Shown here: piece after piece, positions 1 to 7,083 of the stretch
Numbering within the stretch: the first letter of the stretch is position 1
How the letters are laid out: each line of letters starts with the position of its first letter
Source: Planctomycetota bacterium
GTDB lineage: Bacteria > Planctomycetota > UBA1135 > GCA-002686595
DNA length: 55,191 nt
Assembly (NCBI GenBank): GCA_029212845.1
Contig: JARGPD010000006.1
Location: 5,799 to 60,989 of the forward strand
Direction: 5' to 3'
Notes under the pieces: model-generated
Database searches by the model: none
What the model saw: only the letters and a program-made list of their open reading frames with translations
Told to the model about the DNA's origin: nothing
Position numbers and translations under genes: made by a program

Positions 1-75
1 GACATGGGCGCGCACCACCGCGAGCTCGAGAACGGCCTGCTGTTCGAGGACGCCGGCACGCCTGGCTCGGTCTGA
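1..75 (+). CDS. C-terminal fragment of an upstream gene truncated by the window edge (ends ...ENGLLFEDAGTPGSV*)
   Basis: Frame 1 is open from base 1 to a TGA at 73-75, six bases before the ddl start; function not assignable. Confidence 0.5.
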   Translation, partial: DMGAHHRELENGLLFEDAGTPGSV

Positions 76-80
76 TCCCG

Positions 81-1160
81 GTGAGCGGGACCCAGCCACT
101 CTGCGTGGGGATCCTCGCCGGCGGTGCCACCGGCGAGCGCGAGGTCTCCCTAAAGACGGGCACGGCCGTCGAGGCCGCGCTACGAGACCGCGGTCACCGA
201 ACGATCCTGGTCGAGCTCGGTCCAGCGGCAGGCCGCCCGCGGTGGAGCGTGGCCGGCAAGGAGGGGAGCCCGCTCGAGGTGCTGGCCGGTCCGCTCGCTG
301 GGGTGGACGTGTTCTTCCTCGCCCTTCACGGTGGGGCAGGTGAGGGCGGGACCCTGCAGGGCTTCCTCGAGACCCTCGGCCTGGCCTACACCGGGTCGGG
401 GGTCGGGGCTTCGGCCCTGTGCCTGGACAAGCAGGGCTTCCTCCAGCAGCTGGAGCACGCGGGGCTGCGGACGGCCCCGCGGGTCCTCGTCCCGCACGAT
501 GCCAGCGAGCAAGAGCTACGAGACCTGCACGCGGCGGCGCTCGATCTTCCCGGCGCAGAGCATGGGCTGGTGGTCAAGCCACGCTGCGGCGGCTCCTCGG
601 TCGCGACCACCTGCCTGGCACCAGGTCCGGGCTTGGTGGGGGATCTGGCCGCAGCGATCGCGGCAGTGCGCGCGCAACCGGGTGGGGCGGACGACGCGGT
701 CGTCGAGGTCCGCATCGTCGGCCTCGAGGCCAGCTGCGGGGTGCTCGAGGACTCGAGCGGACAGCCGCGCGCCTTGCCCCCGATCGAGATCCGACCCAAG
801 GCGGGCGGCTTCTTCGACTACGAGGAGAAGTACGCCGAGGACGGAGCCCTCGAGTTCTGCCCACCTGTCGCGATCCCCGAGGGGGTCCAGGCGCGCATTC
901 AAGAGCTGGCCATGCTGGTTCACCGGGTGACCGGCTGCGCTGGCTACTCCCGGGTCGACTTCATGCTGCCTGGCCTGACCGTCGCGGGCGGCGGCCCCAT
1001 CGACTGCGAGCCTGTGCTGCTCGAGTCGAACACCCTGCCGGGCTTGACCCCACGCTCGCTCCTGCCCAAGGAGGCCATCGAGGCGGGCCTCAGCTTCGGC
1101 GAGCTGTGCGAAGCGATCTGCCATGCTGGCCTGCGCGCCCACCCACGCCGGGGTCACTAG
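81..1160 (+). CDS. ddl: D-alanine--D-alanine ligase
   Basis: GTG start; GILAGGATGEREVSLKTG N-terminus, FLALHGGAGEGGTLQGFLE, ATP-grasp segment VVKPRCGGSSVAT and C-terminal LLESNTLPGLTPRSLLPKEA are typical Ddl motifs. Confidence 0.93.
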   Translation: MSGTQPLCVGILAGGATGEREVSLKTGTAVEAALRDRGHRTILVELGPAAGRPRWSVAGKEGSPLEVLAGPLAGVDVFFLALHGGAGEGGTLQGFLETLGLAYTGSGVGASALCLDKQGFLQQLEHAGLRTAPRVLVPHDASEQELRDLHAAALDLPGAEHGLVVKPRCGGSSVATTCLAPGPGLVGDLAAAIAAVRAQPGGADDAVVEVRIVGLEASCGVLEDSSGQPRALPPIEIRPKAGGFFDYEEKYAEDGALEFCPPVAIPEGVQARIQELAMLVHRVTGCAGYSRVDFMLPGLTVAGGGPIDCEPVLLESNTLPGLTPRSLLPKEAIEAGLSFGELCEAICHAGLRAHPRRGH

Positions 1161-1233
1161 GGCGGCCAAGGCCCTTGCATGCACCGCGACCTTGGGGCAG
1201 AGTAGCGCCCCGCAGCGGACGAACCGTGGACAC

Positions 1234-1320
1234 GCCAGGGTGGCGGAATTGGTAGACGCGATGGATTCAAAATCCATTTCCCTCACGGGAGTAGGGGTTC
1301 GATTCCCCTTCCTGGTACCA
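1234..1320 (+). tRNA. tRNA-Leu(CAA), CCA encoded
   Basis: GCCAGGG acceptor pairs with TCCTGGT (G-T pairs at both ends); D-arm GCGGAATTGGTAGACGC; anticodon arm ATGGA-TTCAAAA-TCCAT (anticodon CAA); long class II variable arm; GGGGTTCGATTCCCC T-arm; ends ACCA. Confidence 0.95.
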
Positions 1321-1358
1321 CGTGTCCGGTGGCTCGCCGCGAGCAAGGAGCTTCGAGC

Positions 1359-1949
1359 ATGAACGCGGACACGCCACTGGTGGAACTGCTGCTACCGCGC
1401 CTCTTGGCGCGCCTGACGCCGCTCGCGGCGCGCATCCAGGTCCTGGTCACGGGTGCCGGCGCCGCGGAGTCGGCCGATGCTTGGGTCGTGGCCACCCAAG
1501 GCGTCGATCCCGTAGGAGCGCCCGGAGACGGTGAGCTCGAGCGCTTGCGCGAGGAGGTGGACCGCTTGGGCTGGGCCCTCGGGCGCGTGACCGCGGCGGC
1601 GGATGCCGACGCGATGGGGCCGCGCCATCGGCAGAACGGCCTGGCCGTGCTGCTGGCCGAAGTGGAGGAGCTCTGCGTGGTGGGGGAGCTGCCTGGGTTG
1701 GCGCCCGGCGGCCGTGAGCTCTGGATCGCCGCAGCGTTGGTCGCCGCCCAGCCCTGCGACGTCTTGAGCGCAGCGGTGGCGGGTGGCTGGAGGTTCACCT
1801 GGAGCGGGGCGGCCGACCTGGGCCAAAAGGCGTGCTACACCCGCCTCCGGGACTCCGATGCGCAGCTCGAACACTCCGCAGGCACGTGGAGCCTTGATGT
1901 CCCGGCCGCTTGGCTGCACGATGGACCACTCTCCGACGACCCGACCTGA
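1359..1949 (+). CDS. Hypothetical protein
   Basis: ORF with internal ATG start (MNADTPLVELLLPRLL...), 12 nt upstream of the NifU-like gene; no recognised domain. Confidence 0.6.
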   Translation: MNADTPLVELLLPRLLARLTPLAARIQVLVTGAGAAESADAWVVATQGVDPVGAPGDGELERLREEVDRLGWALGRVTAAADADAMGPRHRQNGLAVLLAEVEELCVVGELPGLAPGGRELWIAAALVAAQPCDVLSAAVAGGWRFTWSGAADLGQKACYTRLRDSDAQLEHSAGTWSLDVPAAWLHDGPLSDDPT

Positions 1950-1961
1950 CCCCGAGCAACT

Positions 1962-2252
1962 ATGGGACTCCTTGATATCCTCAACAACCTGGGCGGCGGG
2001 CCTGACAAGAGCCCGGCCGAGGGCGACGCGGCACGCATCGCCGAGGTCGAGGTGGTGCTCAACGAGGTTCGACCGAGCCTCGAGATGGATGGCGGCGGAG
2101 TCCAGCTCGTGCGCATCGACGACGACGGCGTCGTCCACCTGCGGATGTTCGGCGCCTGCTCCGGCTGCCACGCCCAGGGCATGACCTTGCACGACGGGAT
2201 CGAACCACGGCTGGCGCGCTTGCCCTGGTTCACGGGCGTCAAGTCGCTCTAG
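1962..2252 (+). CDS. NifU C-terminal-domain family Fe-S scaffold-like protein
   Basis: 96 aa; VEVVLNEVRPSLEMDGGGVQLVRIDDDGVVHLRMFGACSGCHAQGMTL, with the conserved CxxC, is the NifU-like domain. Confidence 0.9.
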   Translation: MGLLDILNNLGGGPDKSPAEGDAARIAEVEVVLNEVRPSLEMDGGGVQLVRIDDDGVVHLRMFGACSGCHAQGMTLHDGIEPRLARLPWFTGVKSL

Positions 2253-2284
2253 CTCCCTCGCGGGACGGCGCTAGCGAAGAACGA

Positions 2285-2318
2285 AGGCGCGCGCCGACCC
2301 AGGGGTTGGCGCGCGCCT
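2285..2318. terminator. Probable bidirectional terminator between convergent genes
   Basis: Inverted repeat AGGCGCGCGCC (2285-2295) / GGCGCGCGCCT (2308-2318) between the stops of the NifU-like gene (+) and the 2341-3669 gene (-). Confidence 0.7.
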
Positions 2319-2340
2319 CCTTCGATCCCGACTCGGTCGC

Positions 2341-3669
2341 CTAGAAGGGAGCGCTGGTCGAGGTCCCGAGGATGTCGAAGAGGTTCGTGTCCAGCAGGAT
2401 CGCCTGCAGGGTCACGAGGCCGGCGAAGCTGCCGGGGTTGAGGAAGCTCGTGCTGCTCGTGCCAGCACCGTCCACGGGCAAGACGCCGCCGAAGACCTGG
2501 AGGGAGCCGAGGTCCAAGCCGGTGAAGAGCGTCGGGACGACGCCCGCGAGGCTGTAGGCGCTCTCGGTGCCGGAGACCAGCGCCGTGGGACCGAAGAACA
2601 GGAGCGCGCCGCCGCCCGGCTCTGCACCGTTCACGGTGATGTCCACGGTGCCTGCTCCGGAGAGGCCGGCGCCGGAGAGCTGCAGCTCTGGGCGCTTCGC
2701 CTGGACCTCGTTCCGCACGGCCGGGTTCACGAAGTCGGTCGTCGTGTAGAACAGGCGCGCATCGTCTGCGGGCTGGTAGGCCCGCAGCTCGGGCGCGGCG
2801 ATGCCGGACTGCACCTCGAGGTTCGACATCCAGTTGAAGGTCTGGCCGTCGACCAAGGGCGCGCCAGAGGCGGGCCCGCCGGTGATCGCCCAGACGCGGT
2901 TGGCACCCGTGCTGAAGTTGTTCTCGATCATGTAGGCATGGCCGGTGCGCTTGTCGACGACGAGGGACGAAGCCCCGTCGTAGCCGGTCGCGAAGGGGAT
3001 CGCGTCGGTGAGTCCGAGGCAGGCCCCGAGGGTGCAGTCGGCCATCGCGAGGTCCGCCGCGGAGAACAGCAGCACGTCGGTCGAGCCCGCGGGCGCGGGG
3101 AACAGGTCCGAGATCGTGGCGTAGTAGAGGTTGCCGAGGGCATCGACGCCGATCGGGCCCGAGGCACCGGGCAGCTGGGCGAGCTCGGTGACGGCGCCAG
3201 TCGTGGTGTCCAAGCGGAGCAGGCTGTTGCCGGAGCCGAAGCCACCGATCGCGGCGCTCAGGTAGTAGTCCCCGCTGGCCGAGAAGGCCCCGTCGTAGTT
3301 GAAGACGATGTCGGCGAGCTGGGTCATGCCGCTGCCATCGAGGGCGACGCGGAAGACCGGGTTGGGCGTGGCGCTGCTGTCCGTGCGGCCGACGATGGCG
3401 AAGGTCTCGGTCGGATCGATGTCGAAGCAGCCACCAAAGAGGCTGCTCGGGAAGACGCCGAGGTTCTGGACGAAGGTGCCGTCCGCGCTCCAGCGATCGA
3501 CACCCACGGAGTCCACCGTGATGATGTCGCCGCTGCTGAGGGTGCGGCTGGAGGAGCCGCCGGGCAGCACCTGGGGGGATGCCGCGACGCCCTGATCGAG
3601 GACGTCGGTGGCGAGGGCGGGGGAGGTGCAGAGGAGGCCCACGAAGAGGGCCGATGTGGTGAGGTTCAT
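2341..3669 (-). CDS. Secreted protein, probable beta-propeller-like (repeat-rich), downstream of a cobalamin riboswitch
   Basis: Signal peptide MNLTTSALFVGLLCTSPALA|TD; recurring blade-like segments (VDRWSADGTFVQNLG, VFRVALDGSGMTQLADI, LLRLDTTTGAVTELAQLPGASGPIGVDALGNLYYAT, RVWAITGG); C-terminal LVTLQAILLDTNLF segment. Confidence 0.75.
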   Translation of the reverse strand: MNLTTSALFVGLLCTSPALATDVLDQGVAASPQVLPGGSSSRTLSSGDIITVDSVGVDRWSADGTFVQNLGVFPSSLFGGCFDIDPTETFAIVGRTDSSATPNPVFRVALDGSGMTQLADIVFNYDGAFSASGDYYLSAAIGGFGSGNSLLRLDTTTGAVTELAQLPGASGPIGVDALGNLYYATISDLFPAPAGSTDVLLFSAADLAMADCTLGACLGLTDAIPFATGYDGASSLVVDKRTGHAYMIENNFSTGANRVWAITGGPASGAPLVDGQTFNWMSNLEVQSGIAAPELRAYQPADDARLFYTTTDFVNPAVRNEVQAKRPELQLSGAGLSGAGTVDITVNGAEPGGGALLFFGPTALVSGTESAYSLAGVVPTLFTGLDLGSLQVFGGVLPVDGAGTSSTSFLNPGSFAGLVTLQAILLDTNLFDILGTSTSAPF

Positions 3670-3682
3670 CTTGAGGTAATGG

Positions 3683-3704
3683 GGTTCGATGACCGCGTCG
3701 AACC
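3683..3704 (-). promoter_or_regulatory. Hairpin just upstream of the start codon; candidate expression platform of the cobalamin riboswitch
   Basis: GGTTCGA (3683-3689) / TCGAACC (3698-3704), 13 nt from the ATG at 3669. A second hairpin GGACCAC-GGA-GTGGTCC lies at 3740-3756. Confidence 0.4.
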
Positions 3705-3798
3705 GGAGACCTCTGCAGGCCGCTCACCATGGGGCTCTGGGACCACGGAGTGGTCCTGCCTTGGGGTGCGCGGCCTCCTTCGGGCCCCGGGGATCCCT

Positions 3799-3973
3799 GC
3801 ACTTGGGTGGATATCCTGACTCGCCCATCCACCGCGCGGAGGCCTTCCCGGGCAAGCTGCCCAGTGACCGAAGGGGAGGACCCTTCTCCGGACCAAGGTC
3901 CGGCTCGCACGGCAACGAGCTCACAGTGGCGGGACCGTGCAGGATTCCAACCTGCTTCCCCAACACCAAGTGC
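3799..3973 (-). ncRNA. Cobalamin (B12) riboswitch, Cbl-I-like
   Basis: Minus-strand RNA: GCACUUGG...GGGGAAGCAGGUUGGAAUCCUGCACGGUCCCGCCACUGUGA...GGUCACUGGGCAGCUUGCCCGGGAAGGC...GAGUCAGGAUAUCCACCCAAGUGC. Contains the GGUNGGAAUCC...CCCGCCACUGUGA core, the P8-P10-like CACUGGGC..GCCCGGGAAGGC element, the 3' B12 box (AGUCAGGAUAUCC) and a perfect 8-bp P1 (GCACUUGG/CCAAGUGC). Confidence 0.9.
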
Positions 3974-4194
3974 AACTATTGCGTACCCGCGCATCTTACC
4001 GGGTCCCCCGTCCCGGGTGTTGCTCCGACTCCAAGAGCGTTGCTCACCGGCAGGCCGCTGCCTGACCCCAAGTCCCTGAAGCCAACCCCCTTGCGCGCCC
4101 AGGCCTGACGCTCGAAATCGTTCGAGCCGGCCGCCTGCTCGCGCTCGCCGGGCAGCTAGACTTGGCCCGTCCGATCTGCATCCCCCCAGCTCCC

Positions 4195-6375
4195 ATGCCC
4201 AGCTCACCGACCCGCAGCAAGCTCGCCCTCTTCCTCGTTGCCTTCGCGTCCGTCGCGATCCTGGCGCTCCCCGGATGCAAGGAAGACCCGACCAGCCAGC
4301 CGTCGGACCTGACGCTGCTCTACACGGGCAACGTGCACGGGTACATCGAGCCGTGTGGTTGCGCGGCCGGTCAGATCGGCGGCATCGATCGCATCGCGGG
4401 TTACGTCGGGGAGACCCTCGCCGACCTCGGTCCGCGAGGGCTGTTCATCGACACGGGAGACCTCCTGGCCTCGGGCCCGCCGACCGAGGAGCTGACCGTG
4501 CAGCAGCTGCGCATCAAGGCGCGGGGCTTCTTCGAGGTCTGGGCCGAGCTCGGCTGCTCCGCGATCGCCCTCGGCGAGGCCGAGGTCGCCCTAGGCGTGC
4601 GCGAGGTGGCGGCCCTCGCCGACGAGTTCCAAGTGCCCGTCCTGTGCGCCAACATCGTGGACGCCCAGGGCCAGAGTCCCCTGCCGGACTGGGTGATCGT
4701 CGAGCGCGGTGGCCTCAAGGTGGGGGTCTTCAGCGTGCTCGCGGGGACCTTGAACGAGGTGGCACCGAAGAAGAAGCCGGTGGATCGCAGGCGCTACCAG
4801 ATCTCCAAGCTGTTGCGGGCCCAGGGCCTGACCCTGGAGCCGTGGAAGGTGCGTGCCGCCGAGGTGATCGCGGAGCTTCGACCCCAGGTCGATGTGCTGG
4901 TCTGCGCCTCGCACCTCGGCTACGACAACAACGTGCTGCTGGCCGAGGCGCACCCCGAGCTCGACATGATCGTCGGTGGGCACTTCGGCAGCAGCAGCGG
5001 GCAGACGGACGTGATCGCCGGCACGCCGGTGCTGACCACGCGCATCAACGGCAGCCGGGTCGGGCGCATGGACTGGTGGCTGCCCAACCCAGGCGAGTAC
5101 CTCGCCAACGAGCGCGATGGCACCACCGGCGAGCTGGTCGACGTCTCGATGCGCGCCGAAGCCGAGATCGAGCTCGAGGTGGCCATCCAGGCCTACAGCG
5201 ACCTGGCTGGCATGGAGCGCAAGTACGGCACGGCCGAGTGGGAGCGCAAGCTGGCGACCCAGGAGGCGATGTACGAGCTCGCACTCGAGCGCCTGCGTGA
5301 GCTCGAGCCGGTCGGAGAGGTCAACCGCTTCGCCCACAACCAGGTCCCCATGCACCGCGGGGTCACGCGCAGCAACGAAGCCCTCGCCGCCGTGGACGAG
5401 TACCACCGCGCCACGACGGCCTACTGGCAGGCACGCGACGCCGAGTCGCCCGACCTCGGACCCCACCAGCGCGCCTTCGTCGGCCCAGAGAACTGCACCG
5501 CCTGCCACCCCGAGCAGGTCGAGTTCTGGCTGGGCACGCGCCACAGCCGCGCCTTCGCGACCCTCGAGGCCACCAGCCAGGCCTACGACGCTGAGTGCAT
5601 CGGCTGCCACACCGTGGGCTTCCAGGTGCAAGGCGGCTTCGACCTGCCGACGCGCTCGGAGGGCTTCCAGAACGTGCAGTGCGCGGCGTGTCACGGAGCT
5701 GGCGCCGCCCATGTCGCGGGCGGCAAGAGCTACCTGCTGAAGGGCCTGATCAACAACGGCATGAACGGCTGCGCACGCTGCCATCAAGGTGAGCACGACC
5801 CGACCTTCGAGCAGACCGGCGCCGAGAAGCTGCTCAGGGTCATGTGCCCGCCGATCTTGCCGGCTGGCATGCACACCTCCGCCATGGATGCTGCCTACCT
5901 CGAAGGCGCGACCGAGCTCCGACGCCGGGAGAACCCCAACTGGGACGTGGTCTCGCGCGCCTACAACGAAGCTGGCGAGCTCGAGCTGGCCCTCGAGGTC
6001 GCCAAGGAGTGGGTCGCCGCCCGACCGGGCAACATCCCAGCGCGGCTCAATCTGGCCGAGCGCGCGATCAACAGCGAGGACTACCAGCTCGCGATCAAGA
6101 ACTATCGTCTCGTGACCCACAACCAGCCGGACAACCCGCGCGGCTGGATGGGGCTCGCCATCTCCTTGTTCGAGCTCGAGCGCTTCGACGAATCCCTGGT
6201 CGCTGCCCGTGAGTGCTACGCCCTCTCGCCGAGCGAGTCGATGGCCGCACGCATCGTCGGGATGGGCCTGATGGCATGTGGCAAGCCCGACGAGGCGCGT
6301 GCTCACTTCGAGCGGCACCTAGGATTCCATCCCGAGCACGAGGGCTTCCTCGCCGACCTCATGAGCCAGCTCTAG
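4195..6375 (+). CDS. Lipoprotein: UshA/5'-nucleotidase-like metallophosphatase domain fused to a multiheme (4x CxxCH) cytochrome c domain and C-terminal TPR-like region
   Basis: LALPGC lipobox; LLYTGNVHGYIEPCGC..IDTGDLL..ASHLGYD..DMIVGGH; heme motifs CTACH, CIGCH, CAACH, CARCH; C-terminal helical repeats (AYNEAGELELALEVAKEW...). ORF opens at 4162 but the lipoprotein start is at 4195. Confidence 0.85.
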   Translation: MPSSPTRSKLALFLVAFASVAILALPGCKEDPTSQPSDLTLLYTGNVHGYIEPCGCAAGQIGGIDRIAGYVGETLADLGPRGLFIDTGDLLASGPPTEELTVQQLRIKARGFFEVWAELGCSAIALGEAEVALGVREVAALADEFQVPVLCANIVDAQGQSPLPDWVIVERGGLKVGVFSVLAGTLNEVAPKKKPVDRRRYQISKLLRAQGLTLEPWKVRAAEVIAELRPQVDVLVCASHLGYDNNVLLAEAHPELDMIVGGHFGSSSGQTDVIAGTPVLTTRINGSRVGRMDWWLPNPGEYLANERDGTTGELVDVSMRAEAEIELEVAIQAYSDLAGMERKYGTAEWERKLATQEAMYELALERLRELEPVGEVNRFAHNQVPMHRGVTRSNEALAAVDEYHRATTAYWQARDAESPDLGPHQRAFVGPENCTACHPEQVEFWLGTRHSRAFATLEATSQAYDAECIGCHTVGFQVQGGFDLPTRSEGFQNVQCAACHGAGAAHVAGGKSYLLKGLINNGMNGCARCHQGEHDPTFEQTGAEKLLRVMCPPILPAGMHTSAMDAAYLEGATELRRRENPNWDVVSRAYNEAGELELALEVAKEWVAARPGNIPARLNLAERAINSEDYQLAIKNYRLVTHNQPDNPRGWMGLAISLFELERFDESLVAARECYALSPSESMAARIVGMGLMACGKPDEARAHFERHLGFHPEHEGFLADLMSQL

Positions 6376-6395
6376 CGAGCTGCCGTGTCCGTCCG

Positions 6396-6986
6396 CTAGT
6401 GAACGATCGGCTTGGGCAGACCGCCCGCGTTCAGCTGGGTACCGATCCAGGCACCTTGGTTGGAGTCCACGATCACCGGCCAGCGTTCGCCGAGCACCTC
6501 CATCAGGTTGGCGCTCCAGCTTCCGTCCAGGGTCGTAGCCAGCCAGTCGGCCGGTGCCAGCAGGCTCATCGCCGCCAAGAGGGCGCTGTGGATCAGGATT
6601 GCGGTGAGGGCTCCCGCCAAGCTGCCGGTCACGCGATCGACCAGGCCGAGCTGCAAGGACTCCAGGAGGGTCTTGCCGAGCTTGCCCAGCAGCACGGCGA
6701 TGGCGAGGGCCACGATGAAGATCACCAGCCAGGCGAGGCCCTGGGAGAAGCGCGGGTCGGTGATGTTGAAGGTGTCGGTGAGCAGCGGCTCGACCTGGGG
6801 ACTGAACAGGCGGGCTGCTGCGAAGGCGCCGATGAAGCCGACCATCCGGATGACTTGCCACCAGAGCCCGCGCCAGAAGCCGAGCACGAGGAAGATGGCC
6901 AAGAGGACGACGGCCAGCTTGTCGATCCAGGGAAGGGCGGTCAGGCTAGGCCCGCTCTCGGCGGCTTGGAGGAGGATCGGCTGCAT
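6396..6986 (-). CDS. CvpA family membrane protein
   Basis: Four-TM pattern: IDKLAVVLLAIFLVLGFWRGLWWQVIRMVGFIGAFAAARLFSP...VIFIVALAIAVLLGKLGKTLLE. Confidence 0.8.
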   Translation of the reverse strand: MQPILLQAAESGPSLTALPWIDKLAVVLLAIFLVLGFWRGLWWQVIRMVGFIGAFAAARLFSPQVEPLLTDTFNITDPRFSQGLAWLVIFIVALAIAVLLGKLGKTLLESLQLGLVDRVTGSLAGALTAILIHSALLAAMSLLAPADWLATTLDGSWSANLMEVLGERWPVIVDSNQGAWIGTQLNAGGLPKPIVH

Positions 6987-7083
6987 AGGTGGGGGAGTTC
7001 GAGGGGAGTGGGGGAGAGTCTACTACTTGGGATCCGCTGGTCGGCCCTTTCGCCCTCGTCGCCGCTACAATCCCCGCCCGCTG

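Noticed and set aside
1123-1362. 79-aa ORF spanning the tRNA
   Set aside because: Overlaps the tRNA-Leu gene and ddl 3' end; not credible as coding.
3921-3960. Initially read as a reverse-strand tRNA T-arm (GCAGG-TTGGAAT-CCTGC ... CCA)
   Set aside because: No anticodon arm or matching acceptor; the segment fits the cobalamin riboswitch core much better.
2249-4207. 652-aa minus-strand ORF
   Set aside because: Arg/Pro-rich alternative frame covering the secreted-protein gene and the cobalamin riboswitch; not a plausible protein.
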